From the NCBI RefSeq assembly GCF_018446385.1, contig NC_056005.1:92346984-92410983 (forward strand): 64,000 nt of DNA. The letters run 5' to 3'. The notes beneath the pieces are model-generated. The model did no database searches. It worked only from the letters and a program-made list of their open reading frames with translations, and was not told the origin of the DNA. The position numbers and the translations under genes are program-made. Below, in pieces: positions 22,691 through 36,436 of the stretch. This DNA comes from Zingiber officinale. Lineage: Eukaryota > Streptophyta > Magnoliopsida > Zingiberales > Zingiberaceae. Position 1 is the stretch's first letter; the number at the start of each line of letters is the position of its first letter.

Positions 22691-23650
22691 AAGGCTAAGG
22701 ATGTGTTTGGTTGGGGGTTATTCTTGATAACCTTGGTTATCCATTCAAGGTTATCAACAAAAATTCTATTTGGTTTAGGTAATCGATATTCCCGAATAAT
22801 GTTCTATGTCCGACAGGTCAGCAAAAGGGGCATGCAACCAGGAATCGAAAAATCTTGGAAAACTGAGGTTTTTCTTGATTCTGGAGTTAACGGATTTTTT
22901 TTATCTAAAATACCCTTGGATAAGATAAAAATGTGATAAAAAAGGGAAATGTAAAGGAAAATAAAAGAAAAATGTAAAAAATAAAATTAAAAAATTTAAA
23001 AATAAAAAAACGTAAAAAAAATAAAAACCCATGAAAAAAATACAAAATTGTAAAAAACTTTTAAAAATTAAAGAAATAGAAAAAACATAAAAAATTTTAA
23101 AAAATAAAAAAAAACATAAAAAATTAAAAAAAAGTAAAAAAAATTTAAAAAGGTAAAAAATAATAAAAAATGTTAAAAAGATAAAAAAAATAGAAAAACG
23201 TAAAAAAAACATAAAAATTTTTAAAAAAATAAAAAAATTTAAAAAACTTAAAATCATAAAAAAAATAAAAATAAAGAAATAGAAAAACATAAAAAAATTT
23301 AAAAAATAGAAAAAAAAACATAAAAAATTGAAAAAACGTAAAAAAAAAATAAAAAAGTAAAAAATAATTAAAATGTTAAAAAGATAAAAAAAATAGAAAA
23401 ACGTAAAAAAACATAAAAAAATAAAAAAAAAATAAATTTTTTTAAAAAAACTTAAAATCATAAAAAAAATAAAAAAATATAAAAATAAAGAAAAATGTTC
23501 AAATTAAAATTTTTATTCTTTTTCAAACTTCTTCCGAATAAATAAATAAAGAGTTTAACGTATGAGCGGCTAAATCTGAGTAAAGTGATAATAATAAAAT
23601 TATGGGAGTTCATGTAGGAAAACTAATAAAAATTTAGGGTAAAATAAAAT
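22691..23650. repeat. A-rich low-complexity tract
   Basis: From about 22920 to 23490 the plus strand is an irregular run of A's broken by TAAA, GTAAA and CGTAAA words, with internal duplication of 150-200 bases (compare 23040-23230 with 23275-23460). A long minus-strand frame rich in Phe results only from composition. Confidence 0.75.
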
Positions 23651-23794
23651 ATTTTGTTAATTTATCCCTGCTTGCTTCGTTTCTGGCAGAAGCGAAGGCG
23701 TGCAGTAATTTAAGAACAGTGATGAACGGTCAACAGAATCGTTAGACGAAGATTTTTGTAGTTTGATATCTCACTCTTGGTCAAGTTCCGTTAG

Positions 23795-23802
23795 CTATAA
23801 AG
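23795..23802 (+). promoter_or_regulatory. Candidate TATA box of the kinase/U-box gene
   Basis: CTATAAAG lies about 450 bases upstream of the ATG at 24247. It would leave a long leader with several upstream ATGs. No transcript evidence is available, so this is a guess from motif and position. Confidence 0.3.
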
Positions 23803-24246
23803 CCTCTGATGTTGTGTATATGGTCACGGAAGAGGCAGGGAAGAGAGCTGCAGCCTGCAGAAGTTGACGCAGAAGAGAATATCCATCAGTCGATATCAGT
23901 TTGACAGATGATCCCTTCGATTCTTCGTTTCCAAGTTCCATATGGTGATGTGGGGAGTCATTTTCTCCTTACAAATCACCAAAAACTGCAGCTGGAGATG
24001 TTGCGCAAGAAGCTTCAAGGAAGAAGTGCACAAAAGGTAGACGACAAAGCTGAGAACGGAAGCTAGAAAAGGAGGAGCGGTACGGACAGCGAGTTCAGAG
24101 CAGAATATCGTAGAAAAGGCCCTCCTTTTTCAGTTTGTCTCCCAAAAGCGAAGTAGGGGGCAGAAAAGCGGAGGGGAGAGAGAAAAAGGTACTAGGTTGT
24201 CTCTCGCTGTGGTTCAATCATGTCTTGACCTTGGCGGATTAGGGCG

Positions 24247-27200
24247 ATGGAGCGTAGGCGGAGCGGCCATCCGTCGTCGCGCGGAAGCTTGAGGGAGATA
24301 GTGGAGGAACCGAGGGAGTCGCCTCTGCCGGCGGAGGAGGAGGCGGTGTACGTGGCGGTGGAGAAGGAGTTCCGAGAATGGAGTGATAATTTCCTGTGGG
24401 TGCTCCGGAACACCTCCAAGGAGAAGAAGATCGTCATTGTGCACGTCCACCGCCCGGCGCACAGAATCCCCACCGGTATGCAATTCCTCCTCCCTCTCCG
24501 CTTCAAATTCCAAGAGCCGATTTGTCCACTGTGTTAGCTTTTGCTTCCTGCTCCAATCCCTAAATTGCAGGGATAGAATCGATATCGTTTTATGGATTGT
24601 TCAAGCAAACTTGCCCCTTCCTTTGTGAACTAGCCAAAATTAAATGCCATGAAGAAGGGTTCTTGATTTGGGGCCTGTTGTTTGTGAAAAGAAGAGCATT
24701 TTTTTTTGTTTGATTCAATTTATTACATATCTCAGATTTTGTGGGGGCATTCTGGTTGATGTCGACATTATCTTCTTGTTCCACTTGCAGAATTGGGATG
24801 GCTTCCTGCAAACCAGCTGAAGGAGAAGGAGGTCAGTGCCTACAGAGACGACGAAAGGGAAAAGATGAATCAATGCTTAGATGAGTATGTGAATCTTTGC
24901 TCTCGTGTAAAGGTACAAAATACAACTGTTTGTAGCTGTAAATGAATCTATGAAACTATATCCTCGAGTATGTTGTAGATTCAGTCCTGTTTTTCCAATT
25001 TTATAGGTACATAAAGCTGAGACACTAGTGATCGAGAAGGATAATGTTGGAAAAGGATTGCTAGAGCTTGTTGCTAATCGTGGGATCACCAAGCTTGTAA
25101 TGGGAGCAGCAGCAGATAGAAACTATTCAAGGTTTGCCCTGTGAATGTGAAATCTTGCTTTTTTGTGTGTGTTTAGTAAAGGATTATACGTTTGGATTAG
25201 TACAAGAATTTTGTTTTGTTTGCATCTTCAATGAACTCAATTGTGTTCATTTATACATGGCAATAGTTTAGGTTGGGCATTTCAATTGACTTTGACATAA
25301 ATAAAGTTTATATCTCAATCGGTTACAATCTAGTAAGTCAAAACTGATTTCTTCTGTTGAAGTTGTATGATTCTTGGTTAAAATGAGACATACAAGGTGA
25401 TCTGAAGCAACTTATAAATTCATGTGAATGTTGTTGCTACTTGTAAGTTTCCCTAAAACCCTACAGTAGTCATAAAAAAATTCCTTGTCAAACCAAGAAC
25501 ACCTCTCTCAAGATGCAAAGCTTCTTTACTATCTGCTGCGCACTAATCTATGACCGGTTGACTTTTTGTTCTTAGTGTAAGCTCATGAAATTGTCAACTC
25601 CTAACTGAAGGATAGTATCGTAGGAAAATGAGGGCTCCAAAGTCGAAGACAGCTCTTTCTTTGCAACAGCAGGCTGATCCATCATGCAAGATTTGGTTTG
25701 TCTGCAAAGGAAATCTAATCTGTCCCAGGTAAATCCCAACTTCTCCACTTATTAAAAAAATTATAATTAAATTAACTTTCAATCCACTAATTGGACTAAT
25801 TGGCATACCATTCTATATGCTTGAGAAACATTTGTATGAACTCATCATCCCAATTTCCAGATGATTTAAACTGAAAACTAATTTCTTGGATTATGATTTA
25901 AGTTTTTGATCTGTAAATAATAGTGTTCTTTGCACTGGATGATGTATCTTTGCTTTATCCTTGAACCTACTGCTTCTTTTCATCTCTACTGTTGTGATCA
26001 TAGCATATTTCACTGATGATATTAAGTGAAAATTTGATCATTATACATCTTAAGTGATATGGCACCTATAATCAACACATGCATGGTCGCACAGTCTTTC
26101 TTTCGGTAAACTTTTGCCAAAGATGTCTCAAAATTGTTCAGGTGTTGACTAAATGTGAAAGTTTTAGATAACGAAGTTACTATCTACAGTGAATGCATGC
26201 TTCTTCGTGATCATTCTTGTACCTTTGTTAAATTTGTCACCTCCTTTGTATCATTTCGCAAGCTATTTGAAATGAGTAAAAAACTTGGTGTTTAGTTTTT
26301 TTTTTGTTTTTGCTAAAGAAACTATCATAGCTTTACTGCCACTGTCAAAAGATTTTCTCCTACCTTTATTGTGTTCCAACAAAAATTGATTTGATTGCTC
26401 AGCTCGGAAAATAATCTGTAGAGGATAGAGAATCTATATATCTGATTTGATTTCTAGGATGCTTGCATAGTCTCTAGACAATAACCTTTTATTGTCAAAT
26501 TTTTTTTTATCTTATTCACAGGGATGCTTGTCTTGATGAACCTATTATTCCAAAGTCACTTGTGGAAAGCCCAAATTCAGTATCCAACCTACCTGAAGTA
26601 CGAAGAAGAACAATGTCATTATCTCAAGTGCAGGGCGACCTCACAAACTTTTCAAATCTTACGACACAAGATATATTTACACCAAGGTCAAAATCTGTGA
26701 ATTTTGCTACTTACACAGAGTTGACACTGGCATCTTTGTCTAATGAAGGACCAGCAAGGTCACCAATGTCTGGAGGCAGAGAATGCAATAATTTTGATAA
26801 CTGGGCTACTATTTTGAGAGGTTCAGATGGTTCAATATGCGATGATGACGTACAAATGATGCCCAAGGATGTGTGCAGGGATGATGAATCAATCGTTTTA
26901 CCCTTGATGCATGATGCCGAAGAGGATTGCCCGGTTCAGTCTCCACAACATGAGTTGGTATAGTTTGTCTTTTTTACATTGACTCTACTTTGGCAGAGTA
27001 ACTATATGGTTAACAATCAGGCTTTCAAGGACCTAATTCATTACAAACTAGTTATATATCAGTATATAGATGAGAAATTATGATAGGCTTTTCTTATTGA
27101 AAAATGAAAAGACAATCAACATCGACGTTGTTGTATTCTAGTTCATAATAAGGTAGTGGGATTGTCATTCTAAGCTCATTGTATGTTGCAGCAAGATCTT

Positions 27201-29124
27201 GATGTCGATGATGCTGTGTATAAAAAGTTGCAAGCGGCAATTAGTGAAGTAGAAAATTCCAAACGTGAGGCTTACGAAGAGTTCTACAAGCGACAAAAGG
27301 CTGAAAAAGATCTAGCCGAGGCAATGAGAAAGGTGAGATCTAGTTGTTCAAAAATTGTGATATGTAGATCCAAACTGAATATTGAATACGTTGTTTGTTT
27401 TGCATCAAATAATCATCTTCGAATTGCTCGTGTATGTTTCAGTAATTGAAGTTCTTACCATCTAACACAACACAATTGTGCAGGTCAAAGTAGCTGAGAC
27501 TTTGTACACTAGAGAGGCCAAACTGCGAAAAGAAATTGAAGAAGCACTAGAAAAAGGAAAAGGGGAATTATCATCTCTTAAACAACAACAAGATGAAGTT
27601 CATGAAGAACTACGACAAGTACGTGAAAAGATGGAAGGGATTCAGTACCAAAAATCTGAATCTGACCAAACTCTCAATGATACTAAGGGGAAATTGTCTG
27701 AGGCATATGCTTACATCGATTCAATCCGGCAAGAGCATGAAGTATTGCGTCAAGAGATAGACAATGCCATTAGAGAGAATGAAGAACTGAGCCTGAAGAA
27801 AGGAGATGTAACAATCAGCTCGTATGGAGCGGAAGCCTTCTCTCATTTCTCCCTTTCGGAGCTGGAGCAAGCAGCTGACAACTTTCATTTATCATCAAAG
27901 ATCGGTGAGGGTGGATATGGATGTGTTTATAAAGGATTCCTTCGCCATACAAAAGTAGCAATAAAGAGATTACATCCTGAAGGAATGCAAGGAAAATCGG
28001 AATTCCAGAGAGAGGTAAACCTTTATATCCATGTTTTCATACTTTTAATATCACTTTTAAATCGATGCTATTGTAACTTTGTTTTTTCAGATTGAAGTTT
28101 TGAGTAAAGTAAGGCATCCAAACCTTGTCACTCTAATAGGAGCATGCCCAGAAGCATGGACTCTTGTTTACGAGTTTCTTCCTAATGGAAGCTTGGAAGA
28201 CAGACTAACCTGTGCTGACAATACTCCACCGCTCACCTGGCAGGCTCGCGTGCGCATTGCTTCTGAGATTTGCTTAGCTCTCATCTTCCTGCACTCGTGC
28301 AAACCTCTCGGTGTAGTCCATGGTGACCTTAAGCCAGCAAACATTCTTCTTGATGCAAACTTAGTCAGCAAGCTTGGCGACTTTGGTATTTGTCGTCTGC
28401 TCGACCAGTCTATCAATAGCACCACCCTGTTTCATTGCACGCGCCAACCCAAAGGAACATTCGCCTACATGGACCCTGAATTGCTTTCGTATGGAGAAAT
28501 CACCACCAAATCTGATATTTATTCATTCGGAGTAATACTACTAAGGCTCCTGACTGGAAGGCCTGCATTTGCGATTAGCAAAGTGGTACAAGATGCATTA
28601 GATAAGAAATCTTCACATGAGATATTCGATCGTTCGGCAGGAGATTGGCCTTATGTCCAGGCGACGAAGCTGGTGAAATTGGGATTAAAGTGTTGTGAAA
28701 TGAATAGGAAGAACAGGCCAGATACAAAGGAGGCATGGGAGATACTTGAGCCCTTTGCGAAGTACGTCTCGTTCGAGAGATCATCGACTTCATTCAGATC
28801 GATTACAGAAGACATTCCCTCATACTTCAAATGCCCAATAGTTAAGGTAACTTGTTCGACACTAAATGCATATGAACATTGTCTTCCACCTGCAACAAGT
28901 GCCATGTGTTTCAACTTCTATGACTAAAACTGCAGGAGCTTATGAAAGATCCACAAGTAGCAGCTGATGGCTTCACCTATGAAGCTAAGGCTATTCGAGG
29001 ATGGCTTCATAGCGGTCGCGGCACTTCTCCCATAACTAACGTCGAGCTCTCTCACCATGAGCTAACACCCAATCATGCTCTTCGTTATGCGATTCAAGGA
29101 TGGCTTCAACAGTTTCAGAAATAA
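24247..29124 (+). CDS. USP-kinase-U-box protein (plant PUB class), 9 exons
   Basis: Probable E3 ubiquitin ligase fused to a protein kinase, of the plant class with USP, kinase and U-box. Exons inferred from GT-AG borders and frame: 24247-24475, 24791-24912, 25007-25131, 25624-25728, 26522-26957, 27192-27332, 27484-28014, 28091-28846 and 28936-29124. The sum is 2634 bases, 877 residues, with no internal stop. The order is a USP-like fold (about 17-190), a Ser-rich linker in exon 5, a coiled coil (about 340-490), then the kinase with GEGGYG loop (527-532), VAIK lysine 547, HGDLKPAN aspartate 642 and DFG 660. The U-box runs from about 807 to the end (YFKCPIV, then MKDPQVAADGFTYE). The catalytic loop has HGD instead of HRD, so the kinase is non-RD, usual for this class. 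The ATG at 24247 is the first with a USP start (EEEAVYVAVEKEF). Substrate unknown. Confidence 0.9.
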
Positions 29125-29860
29125 AGACTGCAAAAGCAAAAGAAGAAGAAGAATTACTAGTAGAATTGAATCTTTTGTTTGCATAATCTTATTGTTCATG
29201 TAAAAAGTATATGAAAATGTTAGATTGTGATGTATATTAAGTATAGTCTTTTGTTTGGATCCTTGATGTTTCATGTATATTCATTCCATCATTGTTTGAT
29301 ATTGGACACAGGAGAATGAGAATGCCATCTATCACTTTTTATTTTTATTTTAAAAATATATATTATGAAATTTTATGTATCCGAATTTTATGATGTTTTT
29401 ATTTTTTAAAAAAACTTAATTTTACAAAATTTAAACTGTATTTTAATGAACAATGCAAGCAAATTTATATAAAAGGACAGTTTGATGCACAAATCTCTCG
29501 CTATACGGAGTTTCGAGGAAGGATCTAGTCTTATTTTATTTTTGCAAGAGATTATTTTTAAGATTCGAATCCATAATCTTTTGATCATAAAATAATAATT
29601 TTATTGTTACACCGAGCTCCTTTATATAAGCAAATTTACATATTATCTAAATTAATATCCAAATGACGTTACCATATTTTTAAAATAGTTCATCAGTTTC
29701 GGATTTTAAAATCAATCTACTCCTAAAATTCTCTTCTGATTTTGATAATGTACATAGAAAGTAATGATTTTTTTAATTTAAACAAGCTTGATAACATTTA
29801 TCACAAGTTATTATAAGACATAACACAATAATATTCACTAACTAATATCACTACTTAGGC
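29125..29860. other. 3' flank of the kinase/U-box gene
   Basis: The sequence after the stop codon is AT-rich with no ORF of note. It presumably holds the 3' UTR and terminator, with AATAAA-like words close to the stop, but no poly(A) site can be fixed. Confidence 0.4.
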
Positions 29861-30081
29861 AAGACCTTAGGCCAGGTTCGAACTGGACCCAGCCTAGACC
29901 TAGAACTGAATTAACTGATTGGATACTTATTTGACTGGATCCAATCCGATTCTGGTTCAAAAATTGGAATCGCCCCTTTAGAAACCACCCATCGATGGTT
30001 AATTGCCTCAAACCGGTGGTTCAATTTTTTTATTGGACAGTTGGCCGACGGTTCACGACCGTTGGAATTGCTAGCCGTTGA

Positions 30082-30549
30082 TAGGGATGACAATGAGGCG
30101 GGGCGGAGATGGATTTGCCATTTTCATCTTCATCCCCGAATTTCATCCCCATCTCCATCCCCACTTTTTCGGGTTCAGAGAATCCTCGAATCTGAACCAT
30201 CGGAGATCAAATCTCTATCTCGGCCCCATCCCCACTTTCATCCCCAAATTAATTTAATATTATTATTATTTTACTATTAATATTAATATTAATATTAATA
30301 TCAGTATTAATAATAATTTTATTATTACAATTTAAAAATTTTCAATATTAATATTACTATCAATATTATTATTAATATTTTTAAAATTATTATTATTATT
30401 ATTATTTTCGGGGCGGGTTCGGGGATGGGGACAATATCCCCCGTACCCATCCCGAACCCGTCCCCATCCTCGAATAAATCGGGGATCCCCGTCCCCATTT
30501 CGGGTTTTCCCGCGGGACGCCGAACCCACGAGGAAAATTACCATCCCTA
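30082..30549. mobile_element. hAT-type MITE 1, 468 bp
   Basis: It begins TAGGGATGACAAT and ends ATTACCATCCCTA. Flanks are GCCGTTGA (30074-30081) and GCCGTTGG (30550-30557), an 8-bp duplication with one mismatch; the uninterrupted site GCTAGCTGTTGGGATG is seen in the right hAT copy at about 46153. The interior has GGGGATGGGG-like words at both ends and an ATT-rich centre. Non-coding. Confidence 0.8.
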
Positions 30550-30823
30550 GCCGTTGGGATGAGAAAATAAGGTTTTTTTTTATATTTTTTTTCAACGGTT
30601 TAGATTATTTGACCATTTTTTAATCAATAGCTATGAGTTCATGGTGGATAATATGCAAACTTTAATTTATAAATAGAGAGTTCATTTCATTATTTTCATA
30701 TACTTCTTTTCTACTCTCATTCTCAATTCTGTAATCTCTACACGCTTTCAACTCCAATTCTCCTCACTTTCGACTTTCTCTTCTTAGTTTCAACTACAAT
30801 AGACGGAGGTTGAGGCCAAGGAG

Positions 30824-31036
30824 TAGGGATGACAATTTCACCCGAACCTGATGGAGGATCCGACATCCGACCCGAATGGAGGAGGGTATGGAGGGACTAT
30901 CAATACCCGATACCCGACTTGAATACCCGATTAAATAATATATATACATATATTAAAGAAAATTTTCTTTTTCTAAAATCAACTTACTATTTTTGTTGAT
31001 ATTAGGAGGAGACTATATAGATGTTTAATCTATTTT

Positions 31037-31129
<93 letters not shown>

Positions 31130-31312
31130 TTGTTAATTTTAATATATTTTTGTTGAATAATAATAGTTGGATAGAAAGAAGAAAAATTATAACTATAGAA
31201 GATATCCGATCATTTAATGGGTATGGGTATACCCATCGGAGATCCTATACCCGATGGGTATGGGGATGGAGGATATAGAATCCGACCCGAACCCGACCCA
31301 TTGTCATCCCTA
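30824..31312. mobile_element. hAT-type MITE 2, 489 bp
   Basis: It begins TAGGGATGACAAT and ends ATTGTCATCCCTA, a perfect 13-bp inverted terminal repeat, with perfect 8-bp duplications CCAAGGAG (30816-30823 and 31313-31320). The interior holds GACCCGA and ATACCCGA words plus a long (AT)n at 31042-31127. Non-coding. Termini match MITE 1, while interiors differ. Confidence 0.85.
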
Positions 31313-33930
31313 CCAAGGAGGCTGAAGGCGAGGAGCTTCATCATCTCGATCTTGAAGGGACAAGGAAATAGCAAATCTAAACATTCAATTCACCGATGAT
31401 AAGACTAAGTAACTTTCGAATCCGACTTCGACATCCGAAATACAAGGAAGTATCGATACAATTACTTCTAAGGTTCGAGAAGTTCCTCCTTTAAAATCTT
31501 CTATTTTTACTAAATATTTTGATAATGTCACTCTTCCGTTGGGAGAATTGCGTGCAAAATGTAAGCACTGCAATACTTCCTAAAAATTCCAAGCCGGATG
31601 TGGCTATGGGTCGTTGAAACAACACTTAGAAGTGAAGCACCCGACAAAATTTGGAATTGACCATGCTTAATTTTTTTGGACCATCGGTTGATGATTCACG
31701 ATCATTGGAGCTATTAGCCATTGGGATAACAAGGATTTTTTTTATATTTTTTTCAACGGTTAAGATCATTTGATCATTTCTTAATCGATGGCTACGATTT
31801 AGTATCTATTACTCTACAAACTTTATAAATAGAGTTTATTTCATTATTTTCACATACCTCTTTTCTACTCTCATTCTCAATTCCGCAATCTCTACCGGCT
31901 TTTGACTTCAATTCTCCACACTTTCGGCTTCCTCTTCTGAGTTTCGACTACAATGGAAGGAGACCGAGGGCAAGAAGGAGGCCGAGGGCGACGAGGTTCA
32001 TCGTCTCAATCTTGAAGGGGCAAGGAAATAGCGAATCCGAACATTCATCCACTAATGATAAGATCGAGCAACATCCGAATCGACTTCAATACCCGAAACA
32101 CAAGGAAGTATAGATGTAATTACTTCTAAGGTTTGAGAAGTTTCTCCTTTAAAATCTTTTATTTTTACTAAATATTTTGATAAAGTCACTCTTCCATCGG
32201 GAGAATTGCTTGAAAAATGTAAACACTGCAACACTTCCTATAAATTTTAGGTCGGCGATAGCTATGGGTCGTTGAAACGACACGTAGAAGTGATGTACTC
32301 AATGAAATTTGCAATTGACCGTGCTCAAGCACAACAATTTAGATTTTCTTCTAGTAAAGTAGTGATTCTAGTTTATTTTTATATTCTGATAATAAATTAA
32401 GAGAATTATTAGCTAGATTTATTTTTGTAGAACATCTTTCATTTAGTTTTGGATCTAAATACACTTTTGAATATTTTTATAAATAATCTCTTAGCCCATC
32501 TGCTAAACGTGTTCCTAGAACTATACTTACAAAAATAATTAAATGATTAATAAAATAAGGGGGAAAAATAACCAAAGAATTTAGTAAATTAAATAATAAA
32601 ATTTCTTTATATTCCGATATTTGGAGTGATCATTGACAAACACATTCATATATAGGTGTGACTTGCTATTAGATCGATAGCTCCTGGAATATCCAAAAAA
32701 AATTGTTAGCTTATAAAGTTTTTGATGAATCACATAATGCTCACAATATCTTATAATTATTATGTTAAATTTTAGAATATGGATTAACTCATAAAAATAT
32801 TTTTAATATCATTTGATAATTCTAGTTCTAATACTACTAGTATTGAAGAATTATATGTCAATCTGTTCTTGATTAAGAATTTTAGTAAATCATATTGAAC
32901 CAATTAGAAACGTCATTTTCTATTTATGGTCACATTCATATATAATGAAATAATGAGGTAAATTTTATAAAATTAATAGAATGAAACCTAAAAAATTTCT
33001 ACATGATGTACTAATACGTTGAAATTTAACATATCAATTGTTACACGATTCGTTTCAATATAGAAAATTATTATGCTCATTTTTACACAAAATATTAATA
33101 ATGCTAATATATATTTATTTTTATAATAATAGAATATTTGTGAAAATTTAAAATTATTTAACGATGCAACTAAATAATTTTCCTGTTTTTATTATCCTAC
33201 TTCTCATTTAGTTTTAGAAAATGTTTCAATATATTATTAGTTTTAAATGAAAATAATACTAATGAATTTTTATCTTCTTGTATATTAACAAATGAAAATG
33301 AAATGAGAAAAATTATTTTTTCATATTAATGAAATTTATATAGTTATATTTATTTTAGACCATAGATATAAGTAGAAATTTTACAAGAAATGTTACATGT
33401 CGTTTTAATTCTTATCCAAATAATATTATATATAATATTAGAAATTATTTATATAATATTTATAAAAAATATAATATAAAATATAGAATACAACTTAGTA
33501 TTTCTGAAATATAAAATACTAGTAGTATAATTTAAAACTTATCAAAACATAAATTTTATTAAAAGAATGGACGAAATATACACAAGAATTCTCAATTTCC
33601 AATAGGAATTTAGAATTATTTTAAGACTTCTTTTGATTTTAATTAGCAGTTGTTGTGTAACAAATATTTAGTGTCGACGGTAACATATTGGATAAATGAC
33701 AATCGACTTTATCTCCTGATTTATTGGAAACCCAAGTATTATTTGACGATTAGACCAGAGTTGAAAAAAGAATTCAAGGAATGCAACTTTTAGATGACGA
33801 AATTGAAGAATTTGATACCGAAAGAATAATATTACACGAACGGGAAATGAAAGTGAGTAACAACACCACTTCATAAAGTAAAATCATAAAATGGTAAGAC
33901 AAGTATGTTGACTTTGATTCTCCTATATTT

Positions 33931-36436
33931 TAAGGGATACGTAGACAATTTAAATAAGTGTAATTTTTTTTTTAATGAATTTACAATTTTTTAATATAAT
34001 AATCTTGAACTGTGATAAACCATACACGAACCGTAACCCATGACGAATCGTTCTGAACCGTGAACCAGTAGTTCTGAACTATAAACTGTAACTATCTTGA
34101 ATAGTTAAGGTTAAAGATCGACCTCTCAGAAATAGTTGAATTGACAATTCCAAATTGTTTAATCGTCGATTTCAAATGGGGTGATATCTACCACCAATGA
34201 GATCCTAGAACCTCTTAACTCAAAAAAATATCAAAATTTTAAATTTTTTAATAATACAGGACAGTTTCGTCCAAAATTAATTTATAAACTCTGAATTATT
34301 TTAAATTAAAATTAATATACTTTTAACATATTTATATGTTATCTGTATTTAATAATACAATTCAAAGTTCTCTAAATTTGAGACGAAATTGACTTCTGAA
34401 CTTAGAAGAGGGTATTTTGAGAATATAATATGATTTGAATATAGATTTGGATGATACCGAAAATTACATACGCGGTTTTGTAGAATACTGAAATCTGAAT
34501 ATAAAAAAAATGTACATACAATAATCAATTGTTCTCTCAATATCCAACGATTCAACGGCTGGAATTCTCCTGCTAGTCAAACAAACGTGAGTCACGTGAC
34601 CAACTCAGATTCAAATCCTGCTATATTTTTGTTTTGTTTTGTTTGCAGTTTGATTTATTGATATTATATATTAGATTCCATGGCCAATATAATTAATTGC
34701 CATATACTTTATTTTAATTATTTTTACATAGTTCAAAAGTATATTAAAAATTAGTTTAAATATATTTCGGAATAAATGAAAACGACCCTCTTTATTTTCT
34801 TTTGCATGAAAAGAATGTCGGTGTTAAAAATATATATATATATATATATATATATCAAAAAAGTATCCGTATTATTATTTTCATCCCAAAATATCTTATT
34901 CCAAAATTGTTATAATAATTTTAACTAAATTAAAAATTACTTAAATATTAATTAAATTTATTTTAATATTAATTAAAATTAATTTAGTTTAATTAAAATT
35001 GATCTAACTTGGACAACGTAAATCCAATATTATTACAATAGTTATAAATCATAGAAAAAATTGACCTTTTACTCTATTGTTAAAAATTACGACTTTCTAA
35101 TTAAATTATGATTTTTTAATTAACTGAGCAGGGACAGTAAAAATATTACAATTATATTATATAATAGTAGTTTTAATGAAAGCCACTATAATAGACCAAA
35201 AAGTTATTTAGGTATAAAAGATTTGATAAAAGACTATTCTAATAATTTTTCTTCCATAATAATAAAAATTAAAAGACATTGGGTTTTGCAAAATATTAAA
35301 TATATTTTTCTAAGAGCATAAATTAAAGAGACACTTCTAATGCGACATTTCTTCTTTTTTTTAAAAGAAAAAAGGGCCCCCGTCATATTTTTGATATAAA
35401 AAATATATTTATTTTATTGTTGTAACAAATAGGAAGTAGTTGCTAAAAAAAATAAATTAATTCAATTTAGTCAAAAAACTTATACATAAAATATTTTTTA
35501 ATATTTTTTTTATAATTTGGTTAAAAATATTCAAACATTATTAAAATCATTTTAAAATAATCAAAATTAAAAATATTCTAGTAACCTTTTAAATTAGTAC
35601 TAGAAGTCTAGAATATTGTAATATTATATCAACCAATTAATAAATACAATACTATTAGACATAATCATTAAATAATTAATTAATATATTATTATAGTGGT
35701 CATTTAGATGGCTGCTGTAATTGTAGCCGCCCTTAAATAACCATTAAATATTATATTTTTATTATAATAATTTTTAACTATGTTGAAGTTATTTTAATTA
35801 TGTTTATTTTTTACTTAAAATGATAAAAAAATTAATCTAAAAATGTTCTTTTGTATTGATATTTAATTTAATTAAATCAATTTATTTTTATAATTATAGT
35901 AACATAAAATAATAATATTTTTAGAATATGACTATTTTATTAAGACTAACTAATTTTAGTAAAATTTAAAATAAAATTACATTAATGTAATTTTTTTACA
36001 GCAAAAATAATTTTAAACTTTATTAGTAATTTTTAAAAATATATTAGGGATCAAGTTAGACTCAGTTATGATATATTATTGAGAGTTTTTTTTATTAATA
36101 TAATTTAGAGTTGGAGACTAGAGTATTATTAGAATTTTTTACTGAATGAATAAGTTACTATAAATATCTTGGACCGAACAAATTAAAAAATATATTTTTC
36201 TTGATTTTTTAATTAATATTAAATATGATGTTAAATTAATTTTTTATAATGTATAGTTCTAATTTGCTATTAGGATTTTCGAATGTATCCTAGTATTGCA
36301 AAACGTGTGCACGTTTTTTTTATTTTTTATTTTTTTAAAAAAAACACGCTTTTCACAAAAATGATGATTGAAAATACCTTTTTATATATATATATATATA
36401 TATATTTTGTGAAAATACCTTTATATATATATATAT
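33931..36436. repeat. AT-rich spacer, left copy of segmental duplication
   Basis: No gene is seen. It parallels 50151-52690 along its length; a shared landmark is CAAACAAACGTGAGTCACGT at about 34577 and 50755. It ends in (AT)n and the phrase GATGATTGAAAATACCTTT, where a large LTR element is inserted. Confidence 0.8.

Larger units (their letters stand above)
30010..33930 (+). pseudogene. hAT transposon, left copy, with duplicated head
   Basis: Decayed hAT transposase. A head unit (leader plus BED zinc finger) occurs twice: about 30010-31660, inflated by two MITEs, and about 31667-32340. The BED part reads GELRAKCKHCNTS and GYGSLKQHLEVKHPTKFG. The body follows from 32341 with CTC-less decayed matches to the right copy, ending with the hAT dimerisation region near 33660-33780 (ILD, then SPDLLETQVLFDD). 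Stops and frameshifts are frequent; several are TGA or TAA where the right copy or family has CGA, CAA or TGG, as expected from C-to-T decay. No terminal repeats were identified with confidence. Confidence 0.7.

Noticed and set aside
22901-23461. 186-residue Phe-rich frame
   Set aside because: It is the complement of an A-rich low-complexity tract; no real membrane protein pattern.
31042-31127. Long (AT)n as a functional origin or matrix site
   Set aside because: It is a plain microsatellite inside a MITE; nothing else supports a role.
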